A stretch of DNA of 64,000 nucleotides from Sinomonas gamaensis (lineage in GTDB: Bacteria > Actinomycetota > Actinomycetes > Actinomycetales > Micrococcaceae), in the NCBI RefSeq assembly GCF_005876955.1, contig NZ_SSCL01000004.1, forward strand, positions 248,001-312,000, read 5' to 3'. Below the pieces are notes generated by a model. That model was not told the origin of the DNA and searched no databases. It saw only the letters and a program-made list of their open reading frames with translations. The position numbers were made by a program, and so were the translations under genes. Positions 35,685 to 44,281 of the stretch are shown piece by piece. The first letter of the stretch is position 1; every line of letters starts with the position of its first letter.

Positions 35685-36737
35685 TCACCCTGCCTGTCGG
35701 CCGACCGTCGACGCCCGCACAATGAGCTCCGGCTTGAAGACCACATTCCGCGGCTCGAGCGCGGGATCCTCCGCCTCCTCGCGGAGGATCGTGACCGCCG
35801 TCTTCCCAATGAGCTCGCGCGGCTGGCGCACCGAGGAGAGAGGGACGACGGCGGCGCTTGCGAAATCGATGTCGTCGTACCCCACGATGGCCATGTCGTC
35901 CGGGACGCTGAGGTGGCCCTCGCCCATGAGCACCTGCAGGGCGCCGATAGCGACAAGGTCGTTGGCAGCCACGAGGGCCTCAGGACGGTCGGCCGCGTGC
36001 CGCGCCAGAAGTGCGCGCGCGGCGCGGCGGCCGTCGTCGAAGGTGAGGCCGATGGTCTCGATCGCCTCGACGGTCGCTCCGTCGAACGCCTCCGCAGCGT
36101 TCCGGACCCCGGCGAGGCGGTCCTGGATCTGGGCCAGGCCGGCGGGGCCGCCCACGAAGGCGAGCCGGCGTCTGCCGAGCTCGAGCAGATGGCGGGCAGC
36201 GAGCCTGCCTCCCTCGACGTCGTCGACCGCCACCGAGCTCAGGCTGCGGGTCCCGGAAATCCGATCCACGAGGACCGCGGGAGTCCCGGCTGAGCGGAGC
36301 CGCTCGAGGCGCTCCCCGAGATCTCCGATGGGGGAGATGAGGAGACCGAGGACACGCTGGGTCTCGAAGTAGTCCACGTGCGCGGCCTCACGCTCAGGGG
36401 ATTCGTCACTGTTCGCCATGACCACCGAAAGGCCGCCGCGGGCCGCCTCGTCCTCGGCGCCGCGCGCGACGTCGGTGAAGAACGGGTTCCGGGCGTCGAG
36501 CACCACGAGCCCGATCGTGGTCGATCGCCCCGCGCGCAGCTGCCGCGCCGCGTCGTTGCGGACGAATCCCAGCTCCCTGATCGCGGCATTGACCTTCTCG
36601 ACCGTCCCGGCGCGGACGATGTCCGGACGGTTGAGCACGTTCGACACTGTGCCGACGGAGACGCCCGCGAGTTCCGCAACGTCGCGGATGCTCGCGGTCC
36701 CAGGTCCGGGCGCAGAGGAGTGGGGGGCGCGGTTCAT
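35685..36737 (-). CDS. LacI-family transcriptional regulator (probably of the adjacent oxidoreductase/rhamnose genes)
   Basis: 350 residues. N-terminal LacI helix-turn-helix TASIRDVAELAGVSVGTVSNVLNRPDIV with the minor-groove hinge, followed by a periplasmic-binding-like sugar domain (GLVVLDARNPFFTDVARGAEDEA). Lies 40 nt downstream of the Gfo/Idh-PmoA gene on the same strand. Two LacI-type palindromes in the divergent gap upstream are candidate targets; which one it binds cannot be told from sequence. Confidence 0.92.
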   Translation of the reverse strand: MNRAPHSSAPGPGTASIRDVAELAGVSVGTVSNVLNRPDIVRAGTVEKVNAAIRELGFVRNDAARQLRAGRSTTIGLVVLDARNPFFTDVARGAEDEAARGGLSVVMANSDESPEREAAHVDYFETQRVLGLLISPIGDLGERLERLRSAGTPAVLVDRISGTRSLSSVAVDDVEGGRLAARHLLELGRRRLAFVGGPAGLAQIQDRLAGVRNAAEAFDGATVEAIETIGLTFDDGRRAARALLARHAADRPEALVAANDLVAIGALQVLMGEGHLSVPDDMAIVGYDDIDFASAAVVPLSSVRQPRELIGKTAVTILREEAEDPALEPRNVVFKPELIVRASTVGRQAG

Positions 36738-36777
36738 GGAGGGAGACTATCGCGTGAGAGCCGGGCCCGCTCTGCCA

Positions 36778-38802
36778 TTAGGCGGCGCCACCCGCTGCAA
36801 CGAGTGAGGCCGCGCGGGCGGCGTCCACCGGGCCGTCCACGAACCACACGCGGAAGGATCGCGTGAGTGTCTCGCCGTCGGCGAGTTCTACCGCCTGCTC
36901 CCACGCGAGTGCGGAACCGATCCCCGGGTACCCGGCGAGGCGGACGAACCACGGGTCGCCCGGCGCCTCGGGCGCGGAGGCGACGACGATTCCCGCCTCG
37001 GCCCCGCCGATCTTGGCGCTCCACGCCAGCCACGGCGCTGGGCGGCCGTGCACGGCCGCCTCGCCCTCGGCGTCCGGCGTGAAGACCGCCGCGTCCTCGC
37101 ACGGCGCAAGCCGCAGGAAGAACCCTCCGTAGCCCCCGCCCGTGTTCCCGTTCGATCCCGGTCCGCCGAGGCTCACAGCCTGTACCGCGGTCAGGCGGCT
37201 TGCGACGTCGAGGCGCCACGCGCCGTCGCCCGCTCTTGTGGCAGTGGAGGTGCGGTCCTCGCGGAGCAGGATTCCGCCGTCGTGCGCTTCCCAGCTCAGC
37301 GCAAGCCGGAGCGAACCCCGCGCGGTCTCGGCGTCGTCGAGCGCGATCCGCCCGTGGTCCTCGCGCCAGACGTAGCGGCCCACCTGCCGGGTGTAGGTGC
37401 GGCCGCCCCAGAGGTTGGTCCCGGAGACGTCCTGCAGGGCGAAGCCCAGGCCGAGGTGCCACGGGTGGTCGAGGGGAAGGTGATCCGTGAGGGTTACCCC
37501 GCCAAGGGTGTGGACCGGGTGGAGGTACGGGCGCGGGGAGAGCGTGGGGGCGAGGCTCTGCCCGTCGCGCAGCTCGGCCACGGCCTGCCCGTCGGGGAGC
37601 GTGAGGGTCGCAGCGGGCTCCTCTCGAGCGGCCCACGGGAGACCGAGTTCGGCGAAGGTCGCCTGACCCTTGACCGCCCGCGCCAGCGCCTCCTCGATCC
37701 CCCGGACGATGGGCCGCGCGGCTTGGCCCTTGCCGGTCCACTCGACGTAGTCGTCCCCGATCTGCCGCGGCTCGGGCCCTTCGCGGACCGCCTCGAGGAC
37801 GCGCATGAACGCGCCTGCGTCCTCGAGGGAGCTCAGAAGCGGGGCGCCCGTGGCCAGATGGTCGAGGAGGTTCTCGGTGAGATCCGTGCGGCCGAAGCGC
37901 TCCTCGCGCTCGCCGTGGTCAGTCCGGACGACGAGCCGGTCTTCGGTGTAGTAGAAGTCCGCCTCGCCCTCCGTTCCGTAGATGGTCACCCAGGGCTCGG
38001 CGGACTCCGCGGCGCAGAGCGTGAGGGCGCACATGATGGTGAGGCCGGGTGCGGTGCGGAGGCGGACAACGGACGTGTCGTCGGCTTCGATGTGGTGCGC
38101 GTGGTAGAGGTCGGTTTCGATGCTCGCCACGTCTTCCTCCCGGCGCGCGCCCGCGATCCGCAGGGCCGTCGCCACGGCGTGGGCCAGCGGGTTCGTCACG
38201 ACGCCGTCGACCACCTCGACGCCGTTGAGGCTCCGCCTGCCCGCCCACGGCGAACGGGCGTAGTAGGCGAGATCGCGGGTCCACGTCCCGAACGCGCCGA
38301 TCGACTGGACCCGTCCGATCTCGCCCGACGCCATGAGGGCCTCGATCGCCGGAAGGGCGTGCGAACCGAGGCTCTGGAAGCCGACCTGCACCGCTCGCTT
38401 GCTGCGCTGCGCGTGCCCGAGGAGCTCCCGATAGGCCGCGAGCGACGGCACCGGCGGCTTCTCGAGGTAGAGGTGGGCTCCGGCGTCGAGCGCTGCCGCG
38501 CCGAGGGGGCCGTGCGTCTGGAGCGGCGTGGCGATGATTGCGACGTCCGGAGTCGGGCGGGCGGCGAGGAGGTCGCCGAGCGAGGCGAACGACGGCGTCC
38601 CCTCCGGAACGCTTCCGACCTCCGGCGGCTGGGGGTCGGCCACGGCGTCGAGGACGACGGCGCCCTGCCGCGTGAGGCGCTCGAGGTTCCGCAGGTGGAC
38701 CAGGCCGAAGCCGTGCGCCCCGACGAGGGCGATGCGGGCGGGCGTTCCAGTGGCTGTTTCCGTGGCGTTCGTCCGGGCGGTGGGGGAGGCGGGCGTGCTC
38801 AT
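36778..38802 (-). CDS. Gfo/Idh/MocA oxidoreductase fused to a PmoA-like (DUF6807) domain
   Basis: 674 residues. Residues about 20-360 are a Gfo/Idh/MocA NAD(P)-dependent sugar oxidoreductase (IALVGAHGFGLVHL, YLEKPPVPS with the EKP motif). Residues about 400-670 are a PmoA/DUF6807-type beta-sandwich (HPVHTLGGVTLTDHLPLDHPWHLGLGFAL ... NLWGGRTYTR), usually a separate protein. ATG behind AAAGGAG. The fusion suggests sequential action or substrate channelling on a sugar derivative; the substrate is unknown. Probably under the palindrome TGGAAAGCGCTTTCCA, 39 nt upstream. Confidence 0.88.
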   Translation of the reverse strand: MSTPASPTARTNATETATGTPARIALVGAHGFGLVHLRNLERLTRQGAVVLDAVADPQPPEVGSVPEGTPSFASLGDLLAARPTPDVAIIATPLQTHGPLGAAALDAGAHLYLEKPPVPSLAAYRELLGHAQRSKRAVQVGFQSLGSHALPAIEALMASGEIGRVQSIGAFGTWTRDLAYYARSPWAGRRSLNGVEVVDGVVTNPLAHAVATALRIAGARREEDVASIETDLYHAHHIEADDTSVVRLRTAPGLTIMCALTLCAAESAEPWVTIYGTEGEADFYYTEDRLVVRTDHGEREERFGRTDLTENLLDHLATGAPLLSSLEDAGAFMRVLEAVREGPEPRQIGDDYVEWTGKGQAARPIVRGIEEALARAVKGQATFAELGLPWAAREEPAATLTLPDGQAVAELRDGQSLAPTLSPRPYLHPVHTLGGVTLTDHLPLDHPWHLGLGFALQDVSGTNLWGGRTYTRQVGRYVWREDHGRIALDDAETARGSLRLALSWEAHDGGILLREDRTSTATRAGDGAWRLDVASRLTAVQAVSLGGPGSNGNTGGGYGGFFLRLAPCEDAAVFTPDAEGEAAVHGRPAPWLAWSAKIGGAEAGIVVASAPEAPGDPWFVRLAGYPGIGSALAWEQAVELADGETLTRSFRVWFVDGPVDAARAASLVAAGGAA

Positions 38803-38840
38803 GGGGCTCCTTTGCGCCGTGAATGGGGTGTCGGCGCGGT

Positions 38841-38856
38841 TGGAAAGCGCTTTCCA
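38841..38856. promoter_or_regulatory. LacI-type operator TGGAAAGCGCTTTCCA
   Basis: Perfect 16-bp palindrome with the central CG typical of LacI-family sites, 39 nt upstream of the Gfo/Idh-PmoA start codon. A related site with one diverged half lies before the acetylxylan-esterase-like gene (51325-51337). Confidence 0.75.
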
Positions 38857-38927
38857 GAAGTCTCGCACGGTCGCGGGGGTTCGTCCAGAGAAGGCCACCT
38901 CGTCAGCAGGCGCCCTTCCCTCGCATT

Positions 38928-38987
38928 GAGCGCCCTTCCCCGCTCATCCGCGCGGGGCCCGGCGCGGATGAGCGGGGAAGGGCGCTC
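38928..38987. repeat. Perfect 26-bp inverted repeat with 8-nt loop
   Basis: Arms 38928-38953 and 38962-38987 are exact reverse complements, containing GCGCCCTTCCCCGCTCAT. The stem sits in the 324-base divergent gap between the oxidoreductase and the rhamnose operon. A second partial copy of GCGCCCTTCCC precedes it at 38910. In this divergent position it is not a 3' terminator of either flanking gene. Confidence 0.85.
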
Positions 38988-39025
38988 CTTTCCGGAAGGC
39001 ATCTCGGGTGGATGCGAATGTGCTC

Positions 39026-39055
39026 TTGACCCTTCTCGATTGCTGGCCTTACTCT
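39026..39055 (+). promoter_or_regulatory. Candidate promoter of the rhamnose operon
   Basis: TTGACC (39026-39031) and TACTCT (39050-39055) are 18 bp apart, which puts the start of transcription just before the palindrome at 39073. Binding there would block elongation or promoter clearance. Confidence 0.55.
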
Positions 39056-39072
39056 GATGAAGACAGCCTTTT

Positions 39073-39084
39073 TGAATCGATTCA
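39073..39084. promoter_or_regulatory. LacI-type operator TGAATCGATTCA
   Basis: Perfect 12-bp palindrome in AT-rich context (TTTGAATCGATTCATAAA), 42 nt upstream of rhaM and just downstream of the candidate promoter. Different from the TGGAAAGCGCTTTCCA site on the other side of the gap, implying either two regulators or two specificities. Confidence 0.7.
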
Positions 39085-39126
39085 TAAAACGACGACAGAG
39101 TCGCCGTCGACCCCGTCAGGAGCACC

Positions 39127-39525
39127 ATGAGCGAGACCGCAGCGCGGCGGAGGATCTGCTTCCAGCAGCGGATCCACCCCGACCGGGTCGAGGAGTACAA
39201 GCGTCGGCACGCTTCCGTGTGGCCCGAGATGCTCGAGGCACTCAAGGCCACAGGCTGGAACAACTACTCGCTCTTCCTCAGCCCCGAAGGACTGCTGATC
39301 GGCTACGTCGAGACGGACAGCCTCGACGCCGCCGCAGCCCGGATGGCCGCGTACGAGGTGAACGCGAGATGGCAGGCCGAGATGGCCGACCTGTTCGACG
39401 GCCTCGACGCCCCACCCGACGAATCCTTCGTTCCGCTCGAGGAGATCTTCAACCTCGAGGACCAGCTGGCCGAAGCCCGTTCCGGGCACGCCATGCCCCA
39501 GATTTCACAGACAGGAGAGCACTGA
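39127..39525 (+). CDS. rhaM: L-rhamnose mutarotase
   Basis: Interconverts alpha- and beta-L-rhamnose. 132 residues, compared with about 104 in E. coli; the extra length is a C-terminal tail. Conserved core RICFQQRIHPDRVEEYKRRHASVWPEML (active-site His in RHASVWPEM) and NYSLFLSPEGLLIGYVE. AGGAG before the ATG. First gene of the rhamnose operon; its stop overlaps the rhaI start (TGATG). Confidence 0.93.
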   Translation: MSETAARRRICFQQRIHPDRVEEYKRRHASVWPEMLEALKATGWNNYSLFLSPEGLLIGYVETDSLDAAAARMAAYEVNARWQAEMADLFDGLDAPPDESFVPLEEIFNLEDQLAEARSGHAMPQISQTGEH

Positions 39526-40688
39526 TGAGCACCGTTCAGATCCCGGAGGCCCTCGACCGCCTCGCGATTGAGGTCCCGTCGTGGGCCTATGGCAACTCGG
39601 GCACGCGCTTCAAGGTGTTCGGCACCCCGGGCACGCCGCGGACCGTGCAGGAGAAGCTGCAGGATGCCGCGAAGGTCAACGAGCTGACCGGCCTCGCCCC
39701 GAGCGTGGCGCTGCACATCCCGTGGGACAAGGTCGAGGACTACGCGGCCCTGCGCGAGTACGCCGAGGGCCTGGGCGTGAAGCTTGGCACGATCAACTCG
39801 AACACGTTCCAGGACGACATCTACAAGTTCGGCTCGCTCACCCATTCCGACGAGACCGTGCGCCGCACGGCGATCGAGCACCATCTCGAGTGCATCGACA
39901 TCATGGACGCTACGGGTTCGCGTGATCTGAAGATCTGGCTCGCGGACGGCACGAACTATCCGGGCCAGGACGACATCCGCGCCCGTCAGGACCGTCTGGC
40001 CGAGTCCCTCGCCGAGATCTACGCGCGCCTCGGTGACGACCAGCGTCTGGTGCTCGAGTACAAGTTCTTCGAGCCGGCCTTCTACCACACCGACGTTCCG
40101 GACTGGGGCACGTCCTACGCCCAGACCCTGGCCCTCGGCGAGAAGGCGTTCGTGTGCCTCGACACGGGACACCACGCGCCCGGTACGAACATCGAGTTCA
40201 TCGTGGCCCAGCTCCTGCGCCTCGGGAAGCTCGGCTCGTTCGACTTCAACTCGCGCTTCTACGCCGACGACGACCTCATCGTGGGCGCGGCGGATCCCTT
40301 CCAGCTGTTCCGCATCATGGTCGAGGTGGTCCGCGGCGGAGGCCTCGAGCTCAACTCCGGCGTGGCGCTCATGCTCGACCAGTGCCACAACCTCGAGGAG
40401 AAGATCCCGGGTCAGATCCGCTCGGTGCTCAACGTCCAGGAGATGGCCCTGCGTGCCCTGCTCCTCGACCGCGAGGCGCTCGGCGAGGCCCAGCGCAACC
40501 ACGACGTCCTAGCCGCGAACGCGATCTTCATGGACGCGTTCTATACCGATGTGCGTCCCGCCCTGGCCGCGTGGCGCGAGGAGCGCGGGCTGCCCGCAGA
40601 CCCGATGGCCGCCTACGCCGCCTCGGGCTACCAGAAGCTCATCAACGAGACTCGCGTCGGCGGCACCCAAGCCGGCTGGGGCGCCTAG
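39525..40688 (+). CDS. rhaI: L-rhamnose isomerase, Pseudomonas stutzeri type
   Basis: L-rhamnose to L-rhamnulose. 387 residues of the TIM-barrel, xylose-isomerase-like form. Motifs: ALHIPWDKVEDY, IKIWLADGTNYPGQDD-like LKIWLADGTNYPGQDD, VLEYKFFEPAFYHTD, CLDTGHHAPGTNIEFI, FNSRFYADDDL, and LMLDQCHNLEEKIPGQI, which provide the two metal sites. Start chosen at the ATG overlapping rhaM. Confidence 0.95.
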   Translation: MSTVQIPEALDRLAIEVPSWAYGNSGTRFKVFGTPGTPRTVQEKLQDAAKVNELTGLAPSVALHIPWDKVEDYAALREYAEGLGVKLGTINSNTFQDDIYKFGSLTHSDETVRRTAIEHHLECIDIMDATGSRDLKIWLADGTNYPGQDDIRARQDRLAESLAEIYARLGDDQRLVLEYKFFEPAFYHTDVPDWGTSYAQTLALGEKAFVCLDTGHHAPGTNIEFIVAQLLRLGKLGSFDFNSRFYADDDLIVGAADPFQLFRIMVEVVRGGGLELNSGVALMLDQCHNLEEKIPGQIRSVLNVQEMALRALLLDREALGEAQRNHDVLAANAIFMDAFYTDVRPALAAWREERGLPADPMAAYAASGYQKLINETRVGGTQAGWGA

Positions 40689-40745
40689 GCAGCACCCGCC
40701 GTCGTCCGCAGTCCCGCTGCCCGAAGACTCAAGCAAGAGGAAACA

Positions 40746-42779
40746 ATGAACCAGACTGTCGCGGATCTGATCGCCCGCTCGAACCGGCTGGGCGCCGACA
40801 AGCGCAACACGAACTACGCCGGAGGCAACACCTCCGCCAAGGGAACCGAGACCGACCCGGTCACAGGAGAGCCGGTCGAGCTCCTGTGGGTCAAGGGCTC
40901 CGGTGGAGACCTCGGGACCCTGACCGAAAAGAACCTCGCGATCCTGCGCCTGGACCGGCTGCGCGCGCTCAAGGGCGTGTACCCGGGGGTGGAGCGCGAG
41001 GACGAGATGGTCGCGGCGTTCGACTACTGCCTGCATGGCAAGGGCGGTGCGGCGCCGTCGATCGACACCGCGATGCACGCCCTCGTCGACGCCGCGCATG
41101 TGGACCACCTCCACCCGGATTCCGGGATCGCGATCGCGACGGCGGCCGACGGCGAGGCGCTCACCGAGAAGATCTTCGGCGGCCGGGTCGTGTGGGTTCC
41201 GTGGCGCCGCCCGGGCTTTCAGCTGGGCCTGGACATCGCCGCGATCAAGGAACAGCACCCCGAGGCGATCGGCACGATCCTCGGCGGCCACGGCATCACC
41301 GCGTGGGGAGCGTCGAGCGAGGAGGCCGAAGCCAACTCGCTGTGGATCATCGCCGAGGCGGAGAAGTACATCGCCGAGAACGGCCGCCCCGAGCCGTTCG
41401 GCCCGGCCCTTGAGGGCTACGGCGCGCTGCCGGAGCATGAGCGCCGCGCCAAGGCTGCTGCGCTCGCCCCGGTGATCCGCGGCCTCGCCTCGATGGACCG
41501 CCCGCAGGTGGGTCACTTTACCGATGACGAGCGCGTCCTCGACTTCCTCGCCGCCGCCGAGCACCCGCGCCTGGCCGCGCTCGGCACCTCGTGCCCGGAC
41601 CACTTCCTGCGCACGAAGGTCAAGCCGCTCGTGCTCGACCTCCCAGCCGACGCCGGGATCGAGGAGAGCATCGCCCGGCTCAAGGAGCTCCACGAGGCGT
41701 ACCGCGAGGACTACGCGGCGTACTACGAGCGCCATGCCGTCCCCGACTCGCCGGCCATGCGCGGCGCAGACCCCGCAATCGTGCTGATCCCGGGCGTCGG
41801 CATGTTCTCGTACGGCAAGGACAAGCAGACCGCACGGGTGGCCGGGGAGTTCTACCTCAACGCGATCAACGTCATGCGAGGCGCCGAGGCGATTTCGACC
41901 TACGCCCCGATCGAGGAGAGCGAGAAGTTCCGCATCGAGTACTGGGCGCTTGAGGAGGCCAAGCTCGCCCGCATGCCCAGGCCCAAGTCGCACGCGACCC
42001 GTATCGCGCTCGTGACCGGAGCGGCATCGGGCATCGGCAAGGCCATCGCGACCCGCCTCGCCGCCGAGGGCGCGTGCGTCGTCATCGCGGACCTCGACCT
42101 CGAGAAGGCCCAGGCCGCGGCCGCGGAGCTGGGGAGTGCCGACGTCGCCATCGGGGTGCACGCGGATGTCACCGACGCAGGCCAGGTCGCCGCGGCGATC
42201 GACGCCGCGGTCCTGGCCTTCGGCGGGATCGACCTCGTGGTCAACAACGCGGGCCTGTCCATCTCCAAGCCGCTGCTCGAGACGAGTGAGAAGGACTGGG
42301 ACCTCCAGCACGACGTCATGGCCAAGGGCTCGTTCCTGGTCTCCCAAGCCGCGGCGAAGGCGATGATCGCCCAGGGCATGGGCGGGGACATCGTCTACAT
42401 CTCCTCGAAGAACTCCGTCTTCGCCGGCCCGAACAACATCGCGTACTCCGCCGTGAAGGCGGACCAGGCCCACCAGGTGCGCCTCCTCGCGGCCGAACTG
42501 GGCGAGTACGGCATCCGGGTCAACGGCATCAACCCGGACGGCGTCGTGCGCGGGTCCGGGATCTTCGCCGGTGGCTGGGGCGCCAAGCGGGCCGCGGTCT
42601 ACGGCGTCCCGGAGGAGGAGCTGGGCAAGTACTACGCCCAGCGCACGCTGCTCAAGCGCGAAGTCCTGCCGGAGCACGTCGCGAACGCCGCCGCGGTCCT
42701 CACGAGCAACGAGCTCGACCACACCACCGGGCTGCACATCCCGGTCGACGCCGGCGTCGCCGCCGCCTTCCTCCGGTGA
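40746..42779 (+). CDS. Bifunctional L-rhamnulose-1-phosphate aldolase / lactaldehyde dehydrogenase (RhaEW type)
   Basis: 677 residues in two parts. Residues about 1-400 form a class II aldolase/adducin-type domain with metal-binding His in HVDHLHPDSG and ILGGHGITAWG. Residues about 418-677 form a short-chain dehydrogenase: LVTGAASGIGKAIA, NNAG, active Ser/Tyr/Lys with YSAVKADQAHQVR. The fusion cleaves rhamnulose-1-phosphate to DHAP and L-lactaldehyde and then oxidises the aldehyde. Function by family knowledge. AGGAAACA precedes the ATG. Confidence 0.93.
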   Translation: MNQTVADLIARSNRLGADKRNTNYAGGNTSAKGTETDPVTGEPVELLWVKGSGGDLGTLTEKNLAILRLDRLRALKGVYPGVEREDEMVAAFDYCLHGKGGAAPSIDTAMHALVDAAHVDHLHPDSGIAIATAADGEALTEKIFGGRVVWVPWRRPGFQLGLDIAAIKEQHPEAIGTILGGHGITAWGASSEEAEANSLWIIAEAEKYIAENGRPEPFGPALEGYGALPEHERRAKAAALAPVIRGLASMDRPQVGHFTDDERVLDFLAAAEHPRLAALGTSCPDHFLRTKVKPLVLDLPADAGIEESIARLKELHEAYREDYAAYYERHAVPDSPAMRGADPAIVLIPGVGMFSYGKDKQTARVAGEFYLNAINVMRGAEAISTYAPIEESEKFRIEYWALEEAKLARMPRPKSHATRIALVTGAASGIGKAIATRLAAEGACVVIADLDLEKAQAAAAELGSADVAIGVHADVTDAGQVAAAIDAAVLAFGGIDLVVNNAGLSISKPLLETSEKDWDLQHDVMAKGSFLVSQAAAKAMIAQGMGGDIVYISSKNSVFAGPNNIAYSAVKADQAHQVRLLAAELGEYGIRVNGINPDGVVRGSGIFAGGWGAKRAAVYGVPEEELGKYYAQRTLLKREVLPEHVANAAAVLTSNELDHTTGLHIPVDAGVAAAFLR

Positions 42780-44272
42780 GCATGGTGGGTTCGACTCGAG
42801 CTTTCGCAGCGGTCGACGTCGGCGCCTCCTCGGGGCGGGTCATCCTCGCCGTGGTTGCACCCGGCGCCGAGGGCGCCGCAAAAGGGCACGACGGCGCGCC
42901 CCGGGTCGCGCTCGACATCGTCCACCGCTTCCCGAACGGCGTGCTCGACGACGGCGTGAACAGCGACGGCGCGCGCGTCCTGCGCTGGGACGTGTGCGGG
43001 ATCTTCGCTGAGGTCCAGAAGGGGCTCGCGAAGGTTGCCGAGATCGCCGGGTCGCGGGGGCTGCGGGTCGAGAGCATCGGGATCGATACGTGGGCCGTGG
43101 ACTACGGGCTCGTAGACGGGGCGGGGCGGCTCAAGCTGCCCGTGCACGCCTACCGCGACCCCCGCACAGAGGCCACCGTGCCGGTGGTGCACCAGAGGGT
43201 CTCGCCCGAGAGACTCTACGACGTGACGGGACTGCAGTTCCTCCCGTTCACCACGCTGTACCAGCTTGCGGCCGAGCCCACGCTCGACGGCCTGCAGGCG
43301 CTCCTCATCCCGGACCTGCTCGCCTTCTGGCTGACCGGCGCACGGCGAACCGAGGAGACGAACGCGTCCACGACCGGGCTGCTCGACGCGCAGACGGGTG
43401 CCTGGTCGGCAGAACTGTTCGAGGCACTTGGACTCCCGGAGAGCCTGTTCCCCGAACTCATCGCCCCGGGGGAGGCCTATGGGACGCTTCTGCCTTCGGT
43501 CGCGCAGCGAACGGGGTTGCCGGCGGATACGCCGGTCGTCGCAGTCGGCTCGCACGACACGGCCTCGGCGGTCGCCGCCGTGCCCGCGGCGCCGGGGGAG
43601 GACGTCGCCTACATCTCATCGGGGACGTGGTCGCTCGTCGGCGTCGAGCTCGACAAGCCGGTCCTCAGCGAGGCGAGCCGTACAGCGAACTTCACGAACG
43701 AGCGCGGCGTGGACGGGACCATCCGATACTTGCGGAACGTCGGCGGGCTGTGGCTGCTGAGCGAATGCCAGCGGCATTGGGCCGAGGAGGGCCGCGAGCT
43801 GCCGCTCGAGCAGCTCCTGGCGGAAGCCGCCGCGCTCCCGGTTGGCGGCCCGCAGGTTGACGCTGACTCGGACGAGTTCATCGCTCCCGGGAACCTGCCA
43901 GCGCGACTCGCTTCCGCCGTCGAACGCGGCGGGGGCACACTCTCAGGCGAGCCGGCCGCCGTCGTCCGCTGCATCCTCGACAGCCTCGCCGCAGCCTACA
44001 CGCGGACCCTTGCGCAGGCGCAGGCGCTCTCGGGGCGCCGCCCGCGGGCCATCAACGTGGTCGGCGGGGGCTCGCAGAACGAGCTCTTGTGCCAGCTCAC
44101 CGCCGCGGCAACCGGCCTGCCGATCATTGCCGGACCGGTCGAAGCGACCGCGCTCGGGAATGTCCTGGTCCAAGCCCGCGCGGCCGGGGCTCTGACGGGG
44201 GGCCTGGACGCTCTGCGCGCCGCAGTTCGGGCGAGCACCAGGCTGCGCGAGTACGCGGCGGTCACCGCCTAG
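42776..44272 (+). CDS. rhaB: Rhamnulokinase
   Basis: FGGY-family sugar kinase phosphorylating L-rhamnulose. 498 residues from a GTG that overlaps the aldolase stop (GTGA); an ATG six nt later is equally possible. Motifs: AAVDVGASSGRVI (phosphate 1), IGIDTWAVDYGL with the catalytic Asp region, GSHDTASAVAAVP, SSGTWSLVGVE, and the C-terminal VVGGGSQNELLCQLTA adenosine motif. Together with rhaM, rhaI and the fused aldolase/dehydrogenase it completes conversion of rhamnose to DHAP and lactate. No rhamnose transporter lies in the window. Confidence 0.94.
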   Translation: MSMVGSTRAFAAVDVGASSGRVILAVVAPGAEGAAKGHDGAPRVALDIVHRFPNGVLDDGVNSDGARVLRWDVCGIFAEVQKGLAKVAEIAGSRGLRVESIGIDTWAVDYGLVDGAGRLKLPVHAYRDPRTEATVPVVHQRVSPERLYDVTGLQFLPFTTLYQLAAEPTLDGLQALLIPDLLAFWLTGARRTEETNASTTGLLDAQTGAWSAELFEALGLPESLFPELIAPGEAYGTLLPSVAQRTGLPADTPVVAVGSHDTASAVAAVPAAPGEDVAYISSGTWSLVGVELDKPVLSEASRTANFTNERGVDGTIRYLRNVGGLWLLSECQRHWAEEGRELPLEQLLAEAAALPVGGPQVDADSDEFIAPGNLPARLASAVERGGGTLSGEPAAVVRCILDSLAAAYTRTLAQAQALSGRRPRAINVVGGGSQNELLCQLTAAATGLPIIAGPVEATALGNVLVQARAAGALTGGLDALRAAVRASTRLREYAAVTA

Positions 44273-44281
44273 CCTGCGCCG

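Noticed and set aside
39057-39524. Extended rhaI frame beginning at 39057
   Set aside because: It overlaps the whole of rhaM in another frame; family homology of RhaI begins at the ATG at 39525.
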